Positions 33,001 to 41,707 of a DNA stretch of 64,000 nucleotides are shown here, piece after piece. The notes beneath the pieces are model-generated. The model did no database searches. It worked only from the letters and a program-made list of their open reading frames with translations, and was not told where the DNA came from. A program made the position numbers and the translations under genes. The DNA comes from Ditylenchus dipsaci (lineage: Eukaryota > Nematoda > Chromadorea > Rhabditida > Anguinidae). The stretch spans positions 372,001-436,000 of the forward strand of contig SADC01001204.1 of NCBI GenBank assembly GCA_004194705.1, written 5' to 3'. How positions within the stretch are numbered: position 1 is the stretch's first letter; each line of letters starts with the position of its first letter.

Positions 33001-36000
33001 TTTTGTTGAAAATGCATATTTTTCACCGCCTAAGGCATCCTTTTCGGGTTTTCGAGTTAGCCTCTCATTCAAGTGCCCGAAAAAAGTTCAAAGATTAAAA
33101 ATTAATTTTAAGCGTTCCTTTGGCCAATAGAGTAGCAAAAGCAGTGCCTTCTCTGAAAGTGCCACCATCTTCTATCAAGCAGTCACTGCAGTCTTCTCCT
33201 TTTCTTCAGAGTAGGTTAACAATACACAAAAGAGTACTAGTAGCTAACCAACTAACTCAAATGTGTTGTCACTAAATGTATATTGCTTTGTGTGGTATTT
33301 TCGCCCAGTTTAGCTGTTGATACAAAAACACCAACCCAGGTGGTGCGCAAATTAGCCCTCCAGTGGCCTCCTCCTCCAGTGTTCGCACAAGGAAGTTGGA
33401 GAAGGCAATGAGATTCTGGAAATACTATCCGGATGCCAACCAACCCAGGAAAATACCCAACGCATACTCCAATCTCCTTGATTTGATCACTGAATTCAAC
33501 AAAGATGAAAAACTACTAAAAAGGCACAAATCTGCAAATACTGATGCTAATGCTTTCACTAACGTCAATGCCTACAGGAAAAGGGTGGTGGCCACTCCTC
33601 ACCGGTTATACACTCCAATGCGCTCCACGGACCAGTTGACTAATAGAAGTAGGGGCTGGACTGGGAGACTAGATGTGTCTGAGGCAGAAAAAGAGAAATG
33701 GATGCGAGAAGATGTTGAAATGGCCAAATGGGAAGCCGCAAAACACTTGGGTTCCAGCAGGCCTCAAAGTAAGAGCATTCGGTACTAGATGCTTTATCCT
33801 TCTGTTTGTAAAAAAAACTTCTTGTCGATTACTCCTAAGTTTACTGTTTTCCACTCAAAAAATGTACTAAATAAGCAAAAAATAGGGTTGTCGGCCGGTT
33901 GACCGAAAACCGACATTTTTTCGTTTCTCGGCTCGGCCGACCGAAAATTTTGGTTTTTGGCTGGACCCTTTTTTTATCGCATTTTTCAGTCTTTTCTGTG
34001 GATTTTGTTTGTCACGCATCCGTGTGAGTTTTTGTTCTTATTTAAATTTTGAGCATGGCGCCAAGCAACGTGTGGAAGTCTTTCAATATAGTATGAATAA
34101 AGAGGAGCCCAGTCAAATCGTTAATCTTTTGTTGTGAGCAAATATTTGAGTGATTTATGTAGATCTTCGTTTAATAAATTATTTTTAAGTAGACAAAAGT
34201 TTATGTATGGGCAAAATAAAATTGTTTGTGTATTTTCCGGCTTAGGTACTTTTGTTGCCTTTTTGTTTTATTTTTTTTTGAAATCACGCATTTTCTGATT
34301 TTTTTTCTATTTAGTACATATTTTGTTCTTTCTTTTAGGTTACGCAAAGCCTTATTTTAGCTAGGGCTAAAATATGTCTTACAAACTGCATCAACTGCAA
34401 CACTCTCGAAATTGAAACAGTAACAAAAGGCTATGAAAATATTTTCCACCCGAAATTTCGGCACTTCTGTCGTTGGCCCCCCCCTCTAAATTTTCGAAAA
34501 GTAACCCAAAAAACACGTTCTAAACTAGTTTTTTCTGTTTTTTTACTATGAAAGAAACATATCTAATCAGTTTCTATCAAAAAAACTAACTCTTTTTTCA
34601 AAAGAATTGACTTCAACTCGGCAAAAATATATGGTCTTTTTAGGGTATTTTTTGGTAAGTTTTAGTTTTAAGCACTCAGGATTAGGCCAGAGTATGTTAG
34701 GACGGGATCAAAAATGGTTTTCGAATGCTAAAGAAGTAAGAAAAACATGTTTGAGTTTGTCTTAATATACGCCGGTCTACCCTGGCCTAAAAAGCCTAAG
34801 CCTAATCTACATATGTGACCGAAGTTCAGTCAAACACTCCCTGGAAAGAAAGCCTACTTTAGACGACTTTAAGTCAATTTTTTGAATAAAAGAATAAGTT
34901 TTTTTTGCTAACAAACTGATTAGAAATGTTTCTTTTATCGTATTGAACAGAGAAAACCAATAAAGAAGATGGTGTTGGGTTACCTTTCGAAAATTTAGAG
35001 GGGGGTCCAACGACAAAAGTGCCCAAATTTTTCTGTTTTCGGCAATTTGTGTAGGCAGCACCTTCGAATACTCCGAGTAAATCAAAGATCACTCAAGTCC
35101 TTGGGAGCCCGTTACTGGTTGGTGCGGCTGCACCGAGAAACCTGCGTGAGCGATTAATCGATAGTTTTAGCTCGGAACTCGTCTCGGTCCGAACGCTAAT
35201 TTAGGCAAGAAGTTCGCAAGTAATCTGTGTAAGGCACTGCTTCAAAAATGTTTATATTTGTTGTTGGTGTAAAGCTTAAAAGTCCTTGTCCATTGTCCTC
35301 ACTAAGTCTGTGTATTGAACGCCTATTTCTAACTCAAATAAGTTTTAGACCTCCAAAAAACTTTGGAAACCAGCATATCGAAGCAAAGAGAGGAGGTGAA
35401 TGCACCACCACCACCCCAATCACACATCAACAAACATATGCACCACAAGCAAAACCCCAAAAAACTTTCGACAACCACAGAAAGCCAGATTCGGAAGATT
35501 GCATTTGCGAGTGTTGCAAACAGGAAATCAAGTAAAATTATTTTTTATCAAGTTGCTATTAATTAAGCCCCCGATTGTAGTGGGTCTCAAGTGTTGGCTG
35601 GTGGCAAGAAGTGGTGTCCAGAACATTTTGTGTGTGCTAACCAAGCTTGTGCCAGACGCCTTATCGACTGTGTTTTGTTGAAGAAGATGGCTTGAACTAT
35701 TGTGCAAAGTGCTATGAAGCTTTGCTAGCCCCTAGTTGTGCTAAATGTACACTCCCAATCACTAAGGTCAGACTTGTTGTTGCATAAATTTAGTGGGTGC
35801 ATTTCGATTGCTTTTATGGCGCTAATCGATCATGCAACCTCCCCACCTCCCAATATTTTTTCAAATCATATTTTTAGACTATTTTTGCGCGTTGAAGAGC
35901 TATATTGGACTAGGAAAAGACAAAAAAGATGGCATTTATTTTAGAGGGTTCAGTGGCAAAAAAAAGTTATTAAACATGCTATTTAATAATGGAACCCAGT

Positions 36001-37983
36001 TGGTACAGTCAAGTCTCGATTTTACGGCACCATTAGGCGAATTCGTACTCGCGGTCATTACTGAGTAAAGTCCTAGTTTTTCTGAAAAATGCTGAAAAAA
36101 TATACATATAAAAACACGTAATATACTAGACACACGGGTTTTCAGAATTTCGAAATTGAGTTTTGTCATAAATTTTAATTTTGTATGAGATCAGCTAAAC
36201 TTTTTATTTTCGATGACACCTTATACCCCAAACGGAAGCTTAGAATTTCCCCTTTCAAAAATACATACCAAATTTTGAAATAAGAGAATTTAAAAAAGTA
36301 GAAAAGGAAAAGGCTCTATTAAAATGGAAAATAAACTGACAGTGGTAAAAATAGAGTCTTTGCGTTTTCCACTTTTCTAAACTCTCTAATTTACAAAATT
36401 TGGTCTGTATTTTCTGAATAGGAGATCCTCAGCTTTCGCTCAAGGTATCGGGTGTAATCAAAAATACAAATTTTTACTGATCTAATACAAAATTAGAATT
36501 GAAATTACCACTTATTTTTAAAATTCTGAAACCTCGTGAGACAGAATGTTGTTAAAATTTCAGGAATAAAAACAAAAAAGTGATTATTGCAGGAGTGTTT
36601 GAGTGCCCTGCAGAAAAAGTGGCACACCAACTGTTTACTTGCACACACTGCCGCAAACCCTTTGGTGGCCAATCCTTCTTTGTAGAAAATCAATTGCCCT
36701 ACTGTGAAAAAGGTATAGTTCGCAATATCGCCTAATTAGGAGCCCATTGCCAAAATGCATTTGAAATGCATTTAAAATCATGTTCGCCTGAATACCGCCT
36801 AAGTTGCGCCTAAATTTTAGGCGCGATTTGGGCGATATTTAGGCGGAATTTGTATGTGATTGGGTTGATACTTTCTATGTAGATTTTTTAGCCCAATTAG
36901 TGTTTTCCCAATTAGTGTTTTAACAAGCTATTAGCTGACCAAGTGTTGTTTCAAAGAGTTGGAGGAAAAAGTGTTCGAATATAGCAAATTTTTCCGAAAA
37001 TTTGGTCCATTTTGGTCCAATTTTTGAAAGCTCATTTGGTCAATTGATAGCTCATTAGAAAGCTGAGATCCTGACTACACGATACTGACAAAAATAAAAC
37101 AAAATAGCACAAAAGTTAAGACAAAAAGTCAATTTAATGTGAATTTTCGTTTTTGGTGGTACAAAAGGGTAAAATATGAACTGACCACCATTTTTTTCGG
37201 AATATTTGAAACTTTTGATTAAAAATCGACAATTTTGACAGTAAAAATTTTCGGAAAGTCACCCCTAATATCAAAATCTTCTCCTGAATCCGAATCCGTT
37301 GAGATCAGGTCCAAAAAATTTCAGGAAGCTGAGATATCCTTTAAAGTAGAGAGGTAATCCAAATTTTCTGTGTGGTCCACTCAAAATACCAATATCTCAG
37401 CTCTCTGAAATTTTTCGAACCTGATCTCAACAGATTCGGATTCAAGAAAAGATTTTGGTATTAGAGATGACTTTCCAGTAACTTTTACTGTCAAAATCGT
37501 CGATTTTTAATCAAAAGTTTCAAATATTCCGAAAAAAATGGTGGTCAGTTGATGGCCGTCCGTACAAAAGATCTTCTTGGTGGCATTTTCGAGCTTTTTT
37601 GGAAAACCAAATCAATATAAGCCAAAGGCCAAATTTTCGCGCATTGATAATAAAAAGAATTCAGATTGGAACCAATTCTTCACAACTAAATGCACCCAAT
37701 GCAAGGCACCCATTACTGTGGGCGACAAATGGGTGGAATTCGGACCAAACAAAGCTCCTTTTCACACCACTTGCTTTTGCTGCAAGGTTGCATTTTGGGA
37801 TTTTAACTAACCCATTAAGTTTCTTAATAACCCTTTCCGTTTTATTGAGCGCACCCTGTTACTGTATTTTCGTATTACAAAAAATCTTAAAAACACAACT
37901 TTTTATAGCAATGCAACATTAGCCTGGAAGGACAGAGTTTCTACACACGAGATGGGCTCCCTTATTGTAAATTGCATGCGTAA
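20442..37983 (+). CDS. PDZ-LIM protein (Zasp/ALP/Enigma type), 5' incomplete
   Basis: Twelve exons join with consistent phases: 20442-20590, 20960-21041, 24551-24729, 24782-24894, 25509-25608, 27808-28017, 33356-33768, 35349-35531, 35581-35766, 36593-36712, 37665-37786, 37909-37983. The product has the second half of a PDZ domain, an Asn-rich linker, LIM1, a charged linker, then three tandem LIMs ending directly at the stop, the layout of Drosophila Zasp52 and vertebrate LDB3/PDLIM5/7. These proteins bind alpha-actinin at muscle Z-discs and actin attachment sites. About 645 codons are visible; the exon with the PDZ carboxylate-binding loop was not found and probably lies upstream. Three one-base losses in A/T runs (35459-35464, 35673-35676, 36634-36636) break the frame but look like consensus errors. 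Confidence 0.9.
22050..22356. mobile_element. Hairpin-capped MITE (CCAAGTGG family), copy 2
   Basis: Caps CCAAGTGGTCGTCCACTTGG at 22050-22069 and the equivalent at 22337-22356. On the left it abuts an inverted tRNA-like head (GGTGGATTCGAACCAGCATC). Confidence 0.78.
22795..22965 (+). mobile_element. tRNA-like SINE heads in tandem
   Basis: A first B box GCTGGTTCGAATCC lies at about 22839-22855. A second unit has A-box-like GTGGCGTAAAGGTC and B box TACTGGTTCGAATCC about 30 nt later, ending GGGTGCG. The same dimer recurs at 47955-48095 and 54395-54530. Confidence 0.55.
23302..23748. mobile_element. Long foldback with GCCACAAAAA arrays
   Basis: Two arms of about 220 bp, nearly perfect inverses, meet near 23527 (GCAAATAAAAAAATAATTTGC). 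The outer parts carry TTTGCCACAAAAA units seen also at 1331-1460. Intronic to the PDZ-LIM gene. Confidence 0.78.
23862..23938 (-). repeat. tRNA-like sequence (pseudo-tRNA or SINE head)
   Basis: On the minus strand there is a perfect A box TGGCTCAGTGG and B box GTTCGATTCC at tRNA spacing, with a CTGTGAA anticodon-like loop. The acceptor and D stems do not pair, so it is not called as a functional tRNA. Confidence 0.5.
25691..26412 (-). CDS. Two-exon antisense gene of unknown function (5' incomplete)
   Basis: Minus-strand exon 26264-26412 follows a TATTTTAG acceptor and ends at a GTTAGT donor. Exon 25691-25838 follows TTTTTTCAG and ends in a stop. The phases match exactly (149 + 148 nt = 99 codons) and the join stays open: CFGEASWEFMPSSFMNNQLH, a Tyr/Pro/Gln stretch (GPYYYSFNNAPQPQPLPYTP), an acidic turn (DIIEEKRDSPDEA), and a basic Gly/Pro tail (RPARGIPRGTPSNFGFQRTG). 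I recognise no family; the 5' exon with the start codon was not found. It lies wholly in the intron that splits LIM1 of the sense gene. Confidence 0.5.
26503..26808. mobile_element. GC-rich hAT-type MITE
   Basis: The ends CATACCTGCACG / CGTGCAGGTATG are flanked by the exact 8-bp duplication GTTATTCG (26495-26502 and 26809-26816). GGCGCCGGCGCC-type palindromes fill both arms, in sharp contrast to the AT-rich surroundings. Confidence 0.82.
28698..29256. mobile_element. TTAA-flanked foldback (CGGGTGTAA ends)
   Basis: TTAA at 28694-28697 and 29257-29260 flanks inverted arms starting CGGGTGTAAAAAAAGTTC. The arms pair for about 140 bp (GATTTTCAAAGCCTTATCTT). Intronic between LIM1 and the linker exon. 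Confidence 0.75.
29996..31259. mobile_element. Foldback with triplet-like GTCGGAGGCG arrays
   Basis: The ends GTTCACATACTGCGACTCCG are inverted. The arm arrays mix GTCGGAG, GCGGAG and GCGCAGTCG units, longest at 30826-31027. Open frames through it (Pro/Thr/Ala or Ser/Ala/Asp repeats) are by-products of the array. Further GTTCACATA copies occur internally. Confidence 0.7.
30561..30748. repeat. Inner hairpin
   Basis: Near-perfect inverted arms of about 90 bp around a short loop (ATTTTCAG...CTGAAAAT; AATGTATTCT / AGAATACATT). It interrupts the left half of the GTCGGAGGCG element. Confidence 0.7.
31760..33355. other. Intron sequence; one weak tRNA-like motif
   Basis: I see no exon between 31760 and 33355. 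At about 32400-32482 (+) the ends GTTGG/CCAAC could pair, and a B box AAGTTCGAGTCC is present, but the other arms do not fold; most likely a degenerate SINE. Confidence 0.4.
33356..33768 (+). other. Linker exon between LIM1 and LIM2
   Basis: The acceptor AAATTAG at 33355 continues the LIM1 reading phase exactly (GT|C). The 137-codon frame is highly charged (RKLEKAMRFWKYYPDANQP; EAEKEKWMREDVEMAKWEA), with predicted helix near its C-terminus. The donor AAA|GTAAGA at 33769 gives phase 1 for the next exon. Reading through the donor would stop at 33786, so a short isoform is possible. Confidence 0.72.
33884..34300. other. Possible hAT end and unassigned sequence
   Basis: TAGGGTTGTCGGCCGGTTGACC at about 33884 looks like a hAT terminus, followed by short inverted CGGCCGACCGAAAA motifs. 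No matching right end or duplication was found. The rest is low-complexity intron. Confidence 0.3.
34453..35030. mobile_element. Foldback in the intron before LIM2
   Basis: Inverted arms share TCTAAATTTTCGAAA(A/G)GTAACCC, GAAACAT(A/T)TCTAATCAGTTT and TTTCGGCACTT. The central part includes GGCCAGAGTATGTTAG, also seen near 26060. Confidence 0.6.
36136..36535. mobile_element. Foldback in the LIM2-LIM3 intron
   Basis: Inverted arms contain TTTCAGAATTTCGAAA / TTTAAAATTCTGAAA, TTTTGTATGAGATCAG / CTGATCTAATACAAAA and a central TCTATTAAAATGG region. Confidence 0.55.
37175..37553. mobile_element. Foldback in the LIM3-LIM4 intron
   Basis: Inverted arms of about 170 bp start CTGACCACCATTTTTTTCGG and contain GAATCCGTTGAGATCAGGT. 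A diverged half-copy occurs at about 40600-40700. Confidence 0.7.
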
Positions 37984-38085
37984 ATAACTGCTTTTCTTAA
38001 TTTGCATTTATTTGTAAAATCCCGAATGGAATGTCTGTAACAATACATTGAGCAAAATAAACAAGTCCTTCAATTTCTTTAACAT
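37984..38085. promoter_or_regulatory. Shared 3' region of two convergent genes
   Basis: Only 102 bp separate the PDZ-LIM stop from the KDSR-like stop on the other strand. A plus-strand AAAATAAAC lies near 38055 and a minus-strand AATAAA (TTTATT on the + strand) near 38007, so the two 3' UTRs would overlap. Confidence 0.55.
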
Positions 38086-39778
38086 TTATCTATCTACGTT
38101 TAGCAAGATGACATTTCTGAACAATCTGGTTAACATTCCGTTGTAGATCAACATCACGCCACGCAAAATGCCTCCGAAACCAATCTAGAAAAATAATAGC
38201 TCACTTTACACAAACAGTACTCAAATACTCTGTGTAAAAATAGTTTCTAACAATAATTACCTGGACAACTGCATTGAGGATGTTGGGCTCTGGAGCAGCG
38301 CCTGCGGTCAACACACCCAGCATCCAGCCCTCTAAGCCTACAGTTGTCGCAAATTCTCCCTGACTAGATTGTCCACCAAGGCACTAGCCACCTCTTTAGC
38401 GGAAAAGACTCCAGCTGAATGACTGATTTCACGCACCTGAATCATATTTGATCAATAATGAATCAATAAAAAATTCTGAAAATCCACCTCTTCGGGCATT
38501 TCCTTGAGCTCTTCTGCAAATCCTTCAGTGTTTGTGTTCGGAGGAAAAAGAATGGAAACACAACATTGTATGGCAACAGTTCCATGTGAAGTGCTTCGGC
38601 AAACCCACGGATGGCAAATTTAGATGGTGAATACGCAGTATACCCTGTAATTTTATGCCCTGTTAGACGGTAGAAAACTAAACTATTGTCCGTCGGAATA
38701 GGGGATTATAATAACTGGGAATATACTAATTCCAGCAAGCCTCACAGATTCACAATCCTTGCAGTTTAACCTAAAAAAACAAGCCTCACAACCCACCCCA
38801 AATAGCACATTGACCAGCAGCTGAACTCACAAAGCAATGTGTCCACCACGCCTCTGTTTCATGCATCTGATGACTGACCTAGTGGTGTATACCTGAATTA
38901 GTGGTTTATTATAAATTTCGAACAAAGACAAGTAAACTTACAGCACTCAAGTAGTTGGTCTTGATCTGCTTCTCAAATGAATCAACATCCAGTTCATCAA
39001 AGCCCCCTTGGATGACTGCACCTGCATTGTTGATGAGCACATCAACTTGCCCGAACTCCTCCTCGGCGGCTTTGATAACTGCTTCCACCTAAATTAATAG
39101 TTTAAATTGGTTTGTATCAGAGTTAACGGTTTTAGCCCCCTTCCCAATTCTCAAGGCACGGTCAGTCCGGAAAGAAAACGAAGGAAGTAGGAGAAGAGTT
39201 AGTGACTGCTAGTCTTCTTTTTTCAAACTACTGATTTAACTGAGTCTTGGGGAAGGGAGCTGAGAGACTGTCGTAGCAGCATAATTGTTACCTCTATGTA
39301 TCCTTTGGAAAGATCCAACTCAAACCATTTAACCCGCTGGTTTTCACCACACAATGCGCTAAGTTCTTGCATGGCGTGTTCAAGGGCATCTCTACTGCGT
39401 GCAGCAATAGAAATCTGGAGCGCATACAGAACAGAAAGCTAAGTAAAAAGCTTACAGATTTGCACCCTCTTTCAAGCATTTCAATAGCAATTGCTTTGCC
39501 GATTCCTTTTGAACCACCTGTAAAGGCGAAAATTAAGTTATACGTATCAGGTAAAATTAACTAATAAACGAACCAGTGATAAATACATGTTTTCCCTTCG
39601 CATCACACCGGATTCTTTTAGGAAGTAAGAAAAAACAAACAATGCACAATCCGAACAAAATCAGTAGAATCACCACTGCTGAGATGGCTAACCACAAAAC
39701 ATCCGAAAATGTTTGATGGCAAAATTTTAGGCTTAGATTGCAATTTATGTAATTATAATTGTCTGAAACTGGTTGCAC
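38086..39778 (-). CDS. 3-ketodihydrosphingosine reductase-like SDR (KDSR)
   Basis: Eight minus-strand exons: 39574-39778, 39456-39517, 39292-39414, 38942-39088, 38797-38892, 38488-38644, 38261-38436, 38086-38184. The first carries a membrane anchor ([15 protein letters not shown]), then the Rossmann motif [23 protein letters not shown], a Ser-containing SSAAG and the catalytic YSPSK. The anchor, the catalytic order and the C-terminal half match KDSR, the ER enzyme that makes dihydrosphingosine from 3-ketodihydrosphingosine. Single-base losses lie in runs at about 38830, 38545-38549 and 38351-38353. No in-frame ATG precedes the anchor; the frame opens with GTG at 39778 after an upstream stop, so the true start is elsewhere or supplied by splicing. 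Confidence 0.85.
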
Positions 39779-39880
39779 GAGTGGAATTTGTTCAGTAGAA
39801 TTTATTTAATATTCTCACAACAACCAGCAAAATTAACAGCAATGTATAGACAACGGAGACCAGATGGACAAATTTGAGGT

Positions 39881-40285
39881 TTAATAATGGATACTGCTCA
39901 AATGCACTGCAACACTTCTGCCAAAATGAGAGCCATAGACCGACAGAGCTGCCCAGATGAGATTCAAGTATTCACCAGACACCGAAATGCTGCCTTTCTG
40001 AGACTTTGGCTCAAAATCAATGATGGAGTAGGGTGGTGCAGCCATGCCGAGGACTTGTTTGATAGCCTACAAAAATATCTTATACATATATGTTGTGAAA
40101 AGAGTCAAAGTAGCGTACGCCATTGACTAAAACTTCAAAGTGTTCGGATCCAAAATAATCATCGATGTTGTCTGCAAATTCCCTAAAAATTTTAAGAATT
40201 ACACATGAAAGCTAAAAGTCAACACTAACAATTTCACGGTTAATCGGTGCGGCTCCTTGGAGGATTTGTCCTTGTTTTTCGCCAT
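39881..40285 (-). CDS. RPP14-like RNase P/MRP subunit
   Basis: ATG at 40285-40283; exons 40230-40285, 40119-40182 and 39881-40066 sum to 306 nt, 101 residues, with no lesion. The protein begins MAKNKDKSSKEPHRLTVKLE, then has FEVLVNGAIKQVLG and a hydrophobic strand/helix pair (YLNLIWAALSVYGSHFGRSV). This matches the RPP14/POP5 family pattern (EF...FK.L...A...LFG ... L.LWSSLTLLGSYKGK), with human RPP14 slightly longer. The family binds the RNA of RNase P and matures tRNA 5' ends in the nucleus. It lies 102 nt upstream of the KDSR-like frame on the same strand; AATAAA sits in the gap. Confidence 0.72.
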
Positions 40286-40332
40286 TACTAAAATAGGAAA
40301 AATTTTATTTTTAAAAGAAAAGTTTATTTTAA

Positions 40333-40518
40333 AGGACCATGGTTTTTGCGAGCAGTGGCATGTGCAAAATTTGAGTTGGCGGGGCACTTCTCTTTCGTCT
40401 ACCAGTGTACTCTTTCGAGTCATTCGAAACGACTCGAAAGAGTACACTGATAGACGAAAGAGAAGTGCCCGCCAACTCAAATTTTGCACATGCCATTGCG
40501 CGCATGAATCATGGTCCT
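40333..40518. mobile_element. TTAA-flanked near-perfect hairpin (AGGACCATG family)
   Basis: TTAA at 40329-40332 and 40519-40522. The arms pair nearly completely to the centre at about 40427 (TTCGAGTCATTCGAAACGACTCGAA). It shares the terminal AGGACCATG with 18171-18531. Confidence 0.8.
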
Positions 40519-40881
40519 TTAAATGGTAAATTGATTAGCAACCCTAAATGATTTTTTTCCAAATTTTTAGCAAAAATCGTCCATTTTCAAGGCAAAAGTT
40601 TTTGAAACGTCTTACCTGATACCAAAATCTTGTCCTGAATACGAGTCCGTTGAGATCAGATCGAAATAATGTTTCTGAGCTAAGATAGAGCTATTTTGAG
40701 TCTTTTCAAAAACATTTGTCTTGAAATTGACGTTGTTGCTGAAAATTAAAAAAAAATCATTTGGGGTCGCTAATCGATATCCGTCCGCTCAACCCTTTTC
40801 TGCCTTCGGGTACCAAAATGATACAAGAAAAATTAATTTTTTTCGCTGTTTTATTAAATCATATTTTTAGCACATATTTAA

Positions 40882-41112
40882 AGGGCATGCCCACGCTAAT
40901 AAGAGGTGGTGCCCGGGAATTCAAATTTTTTTCCTACTCATTGAACTTCTGTACATACTTTTCAACTTGGTTTCTAACAAAACAAGGCCTAGAATTTAAT
41001 TTTAGGTGTGGTTTTGTTAGAAACCAAGTTGAAAAATCCGTACACAATTTCAGTGATTAGGAAAAATTTTTGAATTCCCGGCACCACCTCTTATTAGCGT
41101 GGGTATGCCCCT
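40882..41112. mobile_element. TTAA-flanked foldback (AGGGCATGCCC ends)
   Basis: TTAA at 40878-40881 and 41113-41116. The arms share GCCCACGCTAATAAGAGGTG and AACTTGGTTTCTAACAAAAC. Possibly piggyBac-mobilised. Confidence 0.75.
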
Positions 41113-41217
41113 TTAACGGTAAAATTATCGGTTTTATTATGAAAATGTTGTCAAAAACAGTGTGTGACCAGAAAAAATTGAGATTTTGAAATTTTTATGT
41201 TGGATAATATTTTTTTT

Positions 41218-41370
41218 CGCCCGCAGAATACTCGTTTTTGCCCGCAGAATATTTTTTTTGCCCGCAGATTCTGAATGCCCGCAGAATTCTCGTTTTTGAC
41301 CGCAGAATTCTCTTTTTTGCCCGCAGCTTTTTCGTTTTTGCCCGCAGAATATATTTTTTCGCCCGTAGAT
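41218..41370. repeat. Tandem TTTTTGCCCGCAGAAT array
   Basis: About seven units of roughly 20 bp. The distal side of the pair around 48456-48540 has GGTATTCTGCGGACAAAAAG, suggesting this array belongs to the outer foldback that encloses the 41.6-48.4 kb stack. Confidence 0.65.
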
Positions 41371-41707
41371 TCGAAAATTTCGCGGAAATTCAAATTTTAT
41401 GGTCAGACAAAAACTTGGATTGCTCAGAATCCCTCCCAGAGTGGCCAAAAGTTGCTAAAAGTTGGTTTTTTGGGGTTTATTAAAGGGGGTAAACTTTTAG
41501 CGAAGAATCAATTGCACGCATCAGAATACCACTATGATCGGCTCAATCACCCAGAATCCACCCTTGACCATCCAGAACCACCCTAAAACTGGTTCGGGAT
41601 AGTTAATGCCGTTTATGAGTAGTTTAAAGTGGTTTAAGGGGGTGTACCGAAGAATTTAAAAAAATATTTGCTAAACGGCCACACCCTTTCAAAATTTGAA
41701 TCTTAGT

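Larger units (their letters stand above)
35349..37983 (+). other. LIM2-LIM4 exons
   Basis: LIM2 runs CICECCKQEI to NYCAKCYE across 35349-35766, LIM3 from SCAKCTLPIT through WHTNC and PYCEK (to 36712), LIM4 from TKCTQCKAPI through HTTCFCCKQC to YCKLHA and the stop at 37981-37983. All zinc ligands are visible once the single-base run losses are allowed for. The introns at 35767-36592 and 36713-37664 contain foldbacks. Confidence 0.87.
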
